Shown: positions 12,877-23,655 of the stretch, piece after piece
Layout: each line of letters begins with the position of its first letter
How positions within the stretch are numbered: the first letter of the stretch is position 1
Assembly: GCA_020226215.1 (NCBI GenBank)
Contig: CM035231.1
Location: forward strand, 55,518,876 to 55,582,875
DNA length: 64,000 nt
Direction: 5' to 3'
From: Sindora glabra
Lineage: Eukaryota; Streptophyta; Magnoliopsida; Fabales; Fabaceae
Notes under the pieces: generated by a model
What the model was told of the DNA's origin: nothing
What the model saw: the letters and a program-made list of their open reading frames with translations, nothing else
Database searches by the model: none
Program-made: the position numbers and the translations under genes

Positions 12877-15269
12877 TGCTACAAAAGTGTCACAAAATTT
12901 TAATTAGTTTCTATCAAGTAAAAATCTTAATAATAGATAACTATGAAAATTCAAATAGGAAAAATCATTCTAACTAATTAGTATCTTGATTTTTGAATTA
13001 CAAGAAATAAAATTGATTTTATTAGTTTTTATTAAACCTTAAATAATGAGATCTTATTTTTCTAAAAATTTAAAACTAAATATGAGTGCATTTGAATACT
13101 TAAACTTCATTCAAAGGAATGGAAAGTTGAATATGAGAGCATTTGGAATACTTAACTTTAAAAATTTCTCCTTTTCTATTGATTTTATCTTTTAAATGCA
13201 AAATACATTAAGGATTTTCAAGAACACTAAAGGTTACAAACTATGTCATTCATTCCATTGGATGCACAATAATGGTATCTTGCACTTGCACACTATAACA
13301 ATAACATAATAAGGTAAAAGCCCATCATGGATTGGCTTTCTTTGATTTCATAGGATATATATACATTGTATAATAGAAATAAAGTAGAAACTAAACCATA
13401 TTACAAGACAAAAGTATGAATATAACAAAAAAAAATCTAAGACTGCTTTTCTTTGATTTCATGGATATATGTACATTGTATAATAGAAAGAAAGTAGAAA
13501 CTAAATTACACTACAACATAAAAGTATTAAAGCACTTATTGTTTATTATATCAACTATCAATCAATCTTCATTTCTAAAAGATAAAAAAAAAACTTTTAT
13601 AATAGTACTTCCTACTTACTTTGAAGGCAAATTCCAAGTTAGAGAGATTTGGTGGTTTTGAGTAAACTAAGTTTTTCTGCTTTTCTTTTGTGTAGTGGAA
13701 AGAAAGAGAAAAAAATGAATAAAATTTCTAATTTGTATTTTTTATATAATTAGATGACTTTTGAAGTCTCGAAAAAGATGAAATAAATATGAAAGAGAGA
13801 AAGTAAAGACAATATAAAATATTTTTTTATTACTTTATCTCTTTTTATATGGGAATTTATGTTTTAATTTTTAATTATATTTGAATTTTATAAATAAAAA
13901 TAATTTTCCTATATGTATAAATATTTCTTATTTAACACATAAATAATTTTGTATAAATTATGGGGCAAATTTATGCACACTTATAAGGGCAAAATTTACA
14001 ACTAATTTATGTATAAATATAAAAAAAATTGAAGTTGCCGGGGTAATTGCCCCTATAAGCCATCGAGTACATCCGCCACTAGATAAAGTCCAGTCACCCT
14101 TAAAATTGAAAGGAGAATTTCATATTTTTTTAAAAATATATATGTAATGAAATTACCCATTATCATAAGTTTTTTTTAAAGAAAAGGAAGCATAGGAAAA
14201 ATGAAGAAAGTTAAAAATCTTTCAAATATATTTTTTTAGATATGTGAATAGAATAATTGAATTATAAAAATATCTTCTAAAAAGTAAAGATCTTTTTTTT
14301 CTTCAAAAATAAGTTGTACATATCAATAAAAGCTCTAATCTAAACATAAAATAGATGTAAATTTTAATACAACGCTAATGAAATTTAATTTCATTACTTT
14401 CATTTTAAATATTCTAAATTTAAAATTGAAAATTTTAATGAACAATAATGATAATTATGGTTAAAAATAATATTTTTATATTGAAAAAAATACACTACTA
14501 AACTAAGTTTGATTTAAACAGAAAATAATATGAGTAATTTTTTTTTGTGAAGAATAATAAGAGTAAGTTTTAATCCAATGGTAACTTTCATTGTAAATGT
14601 TCTAAATTTTAAAAAAAAATTCACTTAATAATAACAATAATCATGACAAAAAAATATTTTCTATTAAACTAAATTTTTGTGTTTGTACAATTGCATCACT
14701 TACTCTTTGTTGTTTCTTTAGTATATCAAATTTGTTAATGTATTATTCCTTAAAAAATTGATAAAAAATATATAAATTGATTTTATACTCTAATAATTAG
14801 TATAACAAATTCTTGTATTTCTATGCATCTTATTTTATTTTTCATTTATTTACTAGAATAGGATAGAGATTATTATTTTTATTTATTTATGTAAGATTGA
14901 AGTTTTTATTATATTTTATTAATATTAATTAATAAACATAACACTATATGGAAAAATAAATATTCATTTAAATCTTTTTGTGTTTATGTATTATAATAGA
15001 AAGTTAGAAAATTATATTTTAAACAGTAAGCATGCTAGTTATATAAATTTAAGGAATATATAGTCAATTATAATCTTGATCATAAATGAAGTGAGAGTTT
15101 TTGAGTAATAAAAATGAAAAAAAAATACTTTAAGACATCATTTGTTCGAGATTAAATCACGGTTTTAATAACAATAATCATAATAATAATAATAACAACC
15201 ACTAAATAAGTGACTTTCAAAAAAAGTAAGAATGATAAAAAAATTAAACAACAACTTGCTGCATGGAAC
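12877..15269. other. AT-rich intergenic DNA with one tandem duplication, no gene seen
   Basis: Nothing coding is recognisable. The only clear structure is the duplication at 13,331-13,540, listed separately. The open frame at 13,416-13,661 is largely created by that duplicated sequence. Confidence 0.6.
13331..13540. repeat. Tandem duplication, unit about 110 bp
   Basis: Two adjacent copies share TTTCTTTGATTTCAT, then GGATATAT, ACATTGTATAATAGAAA and AAGTAGAAACTAAA, starting near 13,331 and 13,445. A few substitutions separate them, so the duplication is not very recent. Confidence 0.8.

Positions 15270-15346
<77 letters not shown>
15270..15346. repeat. (AAT)n microsatellite, about 77 bp
   Basis: An uninterrupted run of about 25 AAT units. 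Shorter runs of the same unit occur at 15,165-15,200 and 15,890-15,990, often next to a TACATGGAA/GCATGGAACA-like motif, so the array may have grown from a local repeated segment. Confidence 0.95.
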
Positions 15347-15347
<1 letters not shown>

Positions 15348-16389
15348 TTATTGTTATTGTTTGATTCAAATAGTAAGTTGTAAGAGATTAAACTTTTTCA
15401 AAAAGTAAATTTTTTTCTTAACTTCTTACAAAGTTTTCAAAGTCTTTTAGTTAACGATAAAAGATTAACACTTTTAAGAATTATCTTTTTTATTTTATTT
15501 GATTTAATTTTAAATTTTTTTTATGAAGAATTGTCAAAATAATTATATCATTGAAAATTATAATATAAAAAATTTGAAATATCAAGAAACTCCAATTTGG
15601 TTTAATTTTGTAATTTTGTAATTGTTAAATTTTAATTTATTATAAAAATTAAAATTAACTTATACAAAAATTAAAATGACTTATATATAAAAGGAGCAAA
15701 TAAAAGGATTGAATGGTCATTAATTAAATTAAATAATTTTTAAAATTTTTAACCATAAATGACATAGGAAGTTTTTTCTAATAAAATAAATGTGACCTAA
15801 TCAAATAATTTAAGAATATTTTTTTAAGAATATTTACTTCTTGAAAGTTACATTTCTTGTATATTTTTTTACCAACTAAACAATGTTAATAGTAATAATA
15901 ATAACAATAATAAATGACTTTAAAAAAGAGTAAGAATGAAAAAAAATACTAAACAAATTGTTACATGGAATAGTAATAATAATAAAATTGAACAAATTCA
16001 ATGTTAATTATATATAAATAAAATGAAGATTAAAACAATTGAAATAAAAATATATAAAATAGTAGGCTCAAAAAATAAAGCTAAAAATATGTCCACAAGT
16101 TACCTAATATATTTATAATAAAAAATTAAAAGTATAAGAATAAAAGATAAATTAAAAAAAGGTAGGGTGAAGTAATCACAATATACATGGCAATAAAAGT
16201 ACAAACCCAAAGTTAATATTTAGATAGATAGTTTGGGAATATTTATATTCTTATTAATATTTTTAACATGATATTTCTTCAAAATATTCTAATAGAGGAG
16301 TTAGGTATCTTATATTTTCATAATATAGGAATATTTTAATAATATAAATAAACTATTTTGCTTAATATTTTATTAAGATTTTACTATAA
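15347..16389. other. AT-rich intergenic DNA, no gene seen
   Basis: Low-complexity AT-rich sequence with no recognisable coding or mobile element signature. Confidence 0.55.
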
Positions 16390-16735
16390 TTAACACCTCA
16401 CTTTATTACCATTTATTACAATTGACCACCATTGGTAATCACCTATTACCAATGACCGTTGCTGCTATCACACATCATTAGTGCCAATCGTAGACCATTA
16501 TCTACTACCAATAATCATTACTAATTATCACGCAATACTTCACTATGGATGACTACTGTCCTTACTACTCATTATTAGTAACTTGCATCCACTACCTATT
16601 ATTCACTATAAGCGACTACCACTGCTCATTACTGATGATCTCTATTAGTGATTACTTATTATCAATTATTACCATCAGCCATTACTCACTGTTAACGACT
16701 ATTACCCACCACTATTTATCATTATTAATCACTCA
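16390..16735. repeat. Degenerate minisatellite-like tract of ATTACC/CACTAT words
   Basis: Over about 350 bp the plus strand is strikingly poor in G and built from recurring words such as CATTACT, ATTACC, CACTA and TTATCA spaced 10-30 bases apart. The resulting frame (16,545-16,769) translates to a Tyr/Ser/Leu/Ile/His-rich string with no domain. It looks like an old, diverged short-unit tandem array and not a gene. Confidence 0.55.
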
Positions 16736-19700
16736 ATTTTTTATGAGAATATTTTTAGCAATCAAATAATATTTTTAAAATATACAAATTAATTAAAGTA
16801 TAATATTGTAATATTATTATAAATATTTTTAAATGAATAAAATATAATAATGTCATATTTTGTGAACTACATGACACCTAAATTATAAAGATTCTTCTAG
16901 GGATTGTTTTACAAGATATAAGGATAAGAAAATTTTCTATAAAATGAGAATAAGGTAAAAATTATAATCCTTGTCCTATTGCACCTTGCTTTACCCTAAC
17001 ATGTAAAAAGTTATTAGTTTATGTTTACTCTATAATATGTAACACATTTTAGAAAAGAATACTTATATATTTTAAAATATATAATAATGAATTCATTATA
17101 TTTTATATAAATCAAATGTCATAAATACTTGCATAATTGATAAGTGTATCAATTTGAGGTATTGAATTAAAAAAATTTATATTTCTTTTTATCATTCACT
17201 AAAATTTTTTTGTAGAACTTTATTGCCTTATGAGACATAAGAATAAAGCGAATTTTGTCTTTGACAATGAGACTATTATGACTTGCTTGGTCATGACCAA
17301 TGAGGATCCTTTTATCAATATTCATAAGCAAGTTTAATCCTATTTTAGTATCATTACATAATAATTAATAAACTAATCTAGTCTAACTATTGGCCTTCAT
17401 TATCAAGAGATATATTTATATGAAAGTTATAATGTCAAACATTTAAGAGATTCACAAATCACTACAGATTCTTATGATTTCTTTAATCTAACTTCTTATT
17501 TAGTATCTATGGTTGTTTATATACAACTTTACTCTTGAACTATTAGTGGTGGCTAAGAAGCTTTGACCTAGGCATCTGTAAGACATTTTAAAGAAAAATG
17601 TGAAACTTAAAGCCTTAGTAAATAGATAATTTACTTATCTAATTTATTTTATAAATTATACTGCAACATATATTTCATATTTCAAATCAACAATGTACTA
17701 TATCACATTGATCACAATCGAATATCACAATCAAACATAATTCAAATTCTCCACACTTAAAATAAATAGAATTGAATAATAATAAACAATAATTAGTTGT
17801 AACAACTAGTCTGTCTTGTGCTTTTTAGTCCACCTTATTCGTTACAATCTTAATTTTATTCCTATTGATAATTATTAGTCACAATCAAATAATCCAAATT
17901 TAGTATATTCATTTTAATTTAGTTTTTCAATATCGCATTTCATCATCATCATCATCACAATTTAATAATTCACAACCTTTTATATTTCATCATTTTCTTA
18001 ATTCAACATTCTATCATATTTCTCAACATCACAATTCAATAAGTTATTATTCATAATAGGATTAATTAAAGAATCATAATCATATTCAAACTTTTAAATC
18101 AAGTGATTTCAATATATACATGTCATTTTAGCAATTAGATTCATAAACATAATTGTTATAAGGTGTTCGAGGTAATTGATTACAATATTCAGGTATGGTC
18201 TCCTATCATAGGTGTCATACTTAAATACTATATTTAAGTACTTGATGTTAGATTGATAAGGAATTTGGATAATTGAGTATAATACTTAAATACAAGCCTT
18301 TAATTAATAAGCTTACTTAAATACTTAGAGATAATAAGTAAAGGTCCCTTGATAGTTGAGTATAATACTTGAGTACTATACTGTGGTGTTTTCACACTAA
18401 GTGGTACGCAAGTACCATTCTTGAATTTTTATCTAAAATTTTCATATTTCAATTTAAAAAATACAAAAATTTCATTTTAGTTCGATTTGCATATCATTTG
18501 TCAATTTCTTAATATAAACAACTTAATCATAGTTCAATATTTACATCTTAACTATAACTCACAAAATCTCATAGAATCCTTTCATGATTCAACTAAATCC
18601 ATAATTTGTATAACTAATCCAGTAAGTAGATTATCTACTTACAAAGAACTGGAGAAGATGAATGGTTTGTAGGAGAATCTAGTCCTACTACACACAATTA
18701 TCAAATTACTACTTAAAATCCATAATTTTTTTCTATAAATAATTTTTACCAAACTTCTACAAATTTTTAATCTTAAAAGAATGGTACTTTGTTTCTAAAA
18801 GAGATCAATAATGATTCCCCTTGAAAATTACTTAATTTTTTGTAATTTCTCCTTAAAGTTGAATTGGAAAGTTTGGAAAGAGTGGAGGTGGGAGAAAGGT
18901 TGATTTCCTTAGCTAAGGAAAATAGGTAGCACTTTAGGTATTTTACTAATAAAGGATTAAAGGTAGTTTTGTAATTTTATTAAGGGCAAATTATGAAATC
19001 GTAATCCTAAATCTTCTCCATGTACCCCTATCATAAAACTAGTTTTACATAATCTTATAGTTAATTTAATTACACTATTTTCATATTAAGACTCCATATC
19101 CTATAATTAAACACCTATCTTAATCTCTTCTTAACTTTCCTAATCACTAGTACGCATATGGAATTATTGGATAAATAATTAAAATAATAATTTTATAATT
19201 TTAGGAGCATAACAAAGGCATAAAATAAGTGAATATTTTGTTTCGATAATAGGATTTAAGGTAAAAGAAGGTTAATTTATTCCCATATTATCCTCTTACC
19301 ATTTTTAATATTTTATCCTTATGTTATTTTATAATCCACATGAATTGAAATTTGTAATGCCATGAAAATTAAGTGTGCATTTGCTTTAATTATTTTTTTT
19401 ATTTTCATTAAAAATATAATATCTGTGTAAGGTTATTAGTATCTAGATTTTACCAAGAATTGGAAAGTAGGGGTGGAATTGTGAATCATAAGATCATAAT
19501 AGAATCATAAGATCCTACCTCAAAGCCTAATACATATTTTATATAGTTGCTTATGACTTTTTTATAAGAAGAAATATAGGTCTAAAACATCTAAGTATGC
19601 ATATATAATTTAAATATAACACATATATTCTTTAGTTAAAAATATTTGTAGAAAACAAATGCCCAAACAAAATAGCAAACAAGTCACTCAATTCAAATAT

Positions 19701-20406
19701 CCAAGTTAAACAGTCAAAGGTAACGAGTTAACAATAAAGTAAACCAAATAGCAATACATCACTTTTGCTTTAAAATTAAAAAAGGTTAATAACAACAGCT
19801 GCACAGCTTTCCAACATTTCTCTTTCCACTTTGTGCATCTTCATCATGTTTGGTGTATCCAATAACAAACTAACTAAAGATGAGGTGGTAGCTAGTGGCA
19901 TTGATGGTGAGCGATGACAATAGCAAAAGGTTTGTTCTTCCTCATTTTTTTGAGTTTGACACTCTATTTTAATTTTACGGTTAGAAATTACAAATTTAAG
20001 TTGCAATTTCTCACTTTAGTAGTTTGGAATTGATTTTTTTAATTGGTCTTTCTTTTTTTTTTGAAAAAAATATTTCAAGCCCAAGCTTAAAGTCCAAATC
20101 TACTTCAGAAAATGTGAGGATCAAATAACTTGGTGGGATCACACAATCCCCCTTATTGAACCATCTTTTACTTGTGAATTAGTGATCTTAACCATTTTCA
20201 ATTTATAAAGCATTTCAATACGTTTTAGGAAGGTTCAATTGGGAAATTGTGTGATTTCATGAGTTGGAATCATAATACTATTAACATTGATTTGTAGGAA
20301 AATACATCTATATTGACTTTTGCTATTTTCATTTTCTAAAATATTGAATCCTTACTTCAATAGGTTATATCAATGTCGTCTATCTTTTCCACAAACACTA
20401 TCCATT
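16736..20406. other. AT-rich intergenic DNA, no gene seen
   Basis: No domain-bearing frame. Around 18,180-18,420 the words ACTTAAATACT and GAGTATAATACTT recur several times, resembling decayed LTR sequence, but no second LTR was found. The frame at 19,776-20,006 (minus, 76 codons) has no recognised homology. Confidence 0.55.
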
Positions 20407-20414
20407 ACTATTAT

Positions 20415-20803
20415 TAAGAGTGGTAATTTTTGATATAACATGATAACCCGGCACGAACTTGACACGTTTATTCGAATTTGGGTTCAACCCGTTTAAGAAT
20501 TTAAATTAAATTTTTAATAATTTTATTTAAGAAATAAATAATATTTTAATTATAAATAAATGTATATAATAAAGATATAAAATTATTAATTTAATAAAAT
20601 AATAAAAATAAAATAATATTTTATTAATAATTAAAAATATTTTTTTATAAAAAATAAAAAATAATTAAATTTAGTAAATAATTTTATAATATATATTTTA
20701 TTATTTAAAATTATTAAATAAGTTAAATGAACAACCTGTAGGTTTACACAAATAACATGATTAATAAATGGGTCGACTCGAATGACACGAATTGCCACTT
20801 CTA
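20415..20803. mobile_element. hAT-type MITE with perfect 8-bp target duplication
   Basis: The element starts TAAGAGTGGTAATT and ends, read on the opposite strand, TAGAAGTGGCAATT: terminal inverted repeats matching at 11 of 14 positions. It is flanked on both sides by ACTATTAT (20,407-20,414 and 20,804-20,811), an exact 8-bp duplication as made by hAT transposases. The 389-bp interior is AT-rich and non-coding. Subterminal GGGTTCAACCCG and GGGTCGACTCG-like motifs are typical of plant hAT MITEs. Confidence 0.85.
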
Positions 20804-21095
20804 ACTATTATCAAGATCAACAATTCACCTTTAATATCTCAATCATCACCATTTACACTCATCATCCACCATTCCTATCAAAATTTACCTTCATTTTTCT
20901 TTTTGTTTAAACCATTATCGAAAAGTACATTATTTCTACTACCACCATGTACACCATCATAATTAACTATAAACTTATATAATTTATGTTTAGATAAAAG
21001 CTAATCATATTTTAAAAATAAAATAATTTTGAAAAATAAAAATAAAAATAAAAATTTAATAAATAATAAATAACTAATGATGGCATTGGCAGAGT

Positions 21096-21098
<3 letters not shown>

Positions 21099-21168
<70 letters not shown>
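21099..21168. repeat. (TA)n microsatellite, about 35 units
   Basis: An uninterrupted 70-bp run of TA. It directly abuts the tandem duplication starting at 21,169. Confidence 0.97.
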
Positions 21169-21171
<3 letters not shown>

Positions 21172-21342
21172 GAAATTGAATAAAAAATAAAAGAAGATAA
21201 ACCTTTCGAAGAATTACTTGAGATTAAGGGTGTAAATGGGTTGGGTATATATAAACCTAAAATTGAATAAAAAAATAAAAGAAGATAAACCTTTCGAAGA
21301 ATTACTTGAGATTAGGGGTGCAAATGGGTTGGGTCGAGTTAG
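21169..21342. repeat. Tandem duplication, unit about 87 bp, spanning a MITE end
   Basis: Two adjacent copies (from 21,169 and from about 21,256) share AAATTGAATAAAAAA, AAAGAAGATAAACCTTTCGA and AGAATTACTTGAGATTA. Both copies end in a hAT-like terminus: AAGGGTGTAAATGGGTTGGG in the first and AGGGGTGCAAATGGGTTGGG in the second. Only the second is followed by the rest of the MITE, so the duplication took the host flank plus the first bases of the element. Confidence 0.85.
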
Positions 21343-22069
21343 GCTTTACTTTAAATAGGTCCGGTCTGTATTGTAAAATATTAGCCCAAGCATGACCTAT
21401 TAGCCTATATAAGGCTTTATTTCAGGCTCGAGTCTGCCTTATTTTAAAAGTTTGGCCTGACTTGTTAGCTTATTTAAAAGCCTATTTTTAAATACAAGCT
21501 TTTAAATAGGCCAATAACTTAAGACTCTAAAGGTCTATTATAAAAAAATCTTAAATAAACTAATAACTTATATAAATTTGTATCAATATATTCTTAAAAT
21601 ACTTCTAATAATACTAAAATTAATACAAAATTTTATATAAGAACTAATTAATAAAGAAATAAATTCGTATACTCATAATACAAAATTATTAATTTAAATA
21701 TTTAATATTTAATTAAAAGTAAAATAAAATCAAGTTGTCATAACATTAAATGTTAAAAATAACGATAAATTAATTCACCATAAATTATACAACAAATATT
21801 CAAAATATTTAATCTATATAATGAGCTTGAAAAAAAAAAGCCTATATGTCATTGTCTTTATAATAAATAAATTTAAATAAAAAATTATTAAATAGGCTGG
21901 CCCAATGAACTATAGGCTAAAAATAAAAAAATTTGATCTACTTAATTAAAAAAATTTATATATTAATATTAACCCAACTCATTTAACTAAATAGGATGAA
22001 CTGAATTAGACCTAAATTAGATCAGGGTCATAGACACCTGATAAGCTGATTGACCCATTTGCACCCCTA
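21313..22069. mobile_element. hAT-like MITE, about 757 bp
   Basis: The left end TAGGGGTGCAAATGGGT and the right end ACCCATTTGCACCCCTA are perfect inverted repeats of 17 bp. The flanks CTTGAGAT and CTTGGTAT agree at 6 of 8 positions, consistent with a decayed 8-bp hAT target duplication. The interior has many TAGGCCTATT/AAGGCTT-like words and no coding capacity. Confidence 0.85.
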
Positions 22070-23655
22070 CTTGGTATGGGTAATAATGGCAAAAAAGGAA
22101 AAAATCAAATAAAATCCGTGGGCTTTACATATTCAATCATTCATTGCATCAAATCAGTGGGCTAAAAACCTACTTTTCTAAAGTCTGTAGCTCAATGTGA
22201 ATCTTCACTTTTCTTTTTTCTCAAACTCGAAGGTGGCAATGTTTTCACCTTCACGCGCTAAAAACAAACGACCTCCAATGCTCAGCGAATTCAGCTGATT
22301 CATGCTTGCTGCATTCCATGAATAAACCATACAAACCTGGGTCTCTTCACAGTGCCGACAGCAGCAACGTCCAGCAAATTGCCTGAGAAATCAAGTCAAA
22401 ATATCATAATTCTATGGTTCCTTAACCCCAATTCTTAATGCGAAATCGTTAAAACTTTTCCCGAACATCATATAATCATATGTAATCATACTCTCCGTTT
22501 TCTTCTCATATGAATGTCGTGTCCATTTGGTCTTGCGACGCCTGAATCTATGCACCCAAATGAGGAAAAAGAGGAAAACCGCATTAATAATACCCAGCTC
22601 AGCTCAGAACTAATGAGCTAAAAACGCCGGCAGAGGAATCAGTGAAACTGTGAAAGAAAAATCTGTTTGTCTGACTGTATATAGATCCACTTTGGGGTGG
22701 CGTAACATGCTGATGTTGTCGTCGATGATGTTGTTGGGTGCAAGTAATTGTGATATCCGAATATTGTGGGTATCAACCCATGTTTTGAAAACTGGTGGAA
22801 TCAAATGCGAAAGAGATATATTATTTCTTTTATTTTGGCATTTTATCATCCCGCTTCCTATTTCTATATGGATTTCCGAATTTTGTTTGGATTTTTTTCT
22901 TGAAGTTATTAGAAACGCGTACATACCGATTATAATAATAAATATTGGATTGAATATGTGATTTTAATGTATTTGTTGATATGTGAGAGTTCAAATGTAA
23001 TCGGGACTTTAGTGGAAAAAAACTGTCGGTTTTTCCTTATCTGCTCCGAAACAAACTAAAAAGGTACAATGGTTTTAACCCAAAATTTTAATTTTTTTTT
23101 TCAGGATTTACACATGGGCTTTAGGTTTTGTGGATGAATATTTTTACAGGGGTCTGCGAGCGAGATTCGTTCATTATAATGTGTATTTTCCTGTGTGAAA
23201 TAAATCTCTTTATTTTAATGTTTCGGTATAGGGTTCCTAACTTTACTTTCTTTCAACTTTGAGGGACATTGTTTCGGTTTCGATTTGTGTCGCAGATTTT
23301 TCCTTCTCCTTTCCTGATTTTGACCTTCTGGGTCTTCAATCCTTGCCCTACTCTATCTGGTTCCCCCTATTTTTTCTTCAATCTCAGAGTTTCATTCGTT
23401 AGTTACCAATTCCAGGGCTTTGTAAGGGATAAAATTGGAATTTGCTGGTGGATTTGTGAGTTTAGACTGAAGGGTTTTTTTGTGGATTATCTGGAATTTT
23501 GATTTGATTTTGGATTATAAATAGGAACACTTGGGGGGGGGGATTTAAGGCATTGGTCAAACAGGCTAGTTGGTGCTGGAGCAGAAGCTATTATAGTTTT
23601 TGTTGTTTGCAAGGATTCTCCTTTTTTCTGGAAATAGGATGTGTGTCATGCACGC
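22070..23655 (+). promoter_or_regulatory. Upstream region and probable 5' leader of the ARID-PHD gene
   Basis: Base composition changes near 22,200: the sequence becomes visibly less AT-rich than the flanks, as expected of promoter, CpG-bearing leader and UTR DNA. A TATA-like TGTATATAGA lies near 22,676. Several good splice-like junctions occur (for instance a pyrimidine-rich tract and AG just before 23,637), so a 5' UTR intron is likely, but its ends cannot be fixed. A run of ten G occurs near 23,531. Frames on both strands at 22,610-22,961 are about 100 codons long but unrecognised. Confidence 0.5.

Noticed and set aside
18180..18420. Possible solo LTR with repeated ACTTAAATACT words
   Set aside because: No TG/CA boundaries, target duplication or second copy could be identified.
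19776..20006. 76-codon minus-strand frame
   Set aside because: No recognised homology, no splice context and surrounded by AT-rich repeats; too weak to call a gene.
23641..23655. GTG start 15 bases upstream of the ARID-PHD ATG
   Set aside because: Plant nuclear genes start at ATG; the paired ATGs at 23,656 match the family N-terminus as I recall it.
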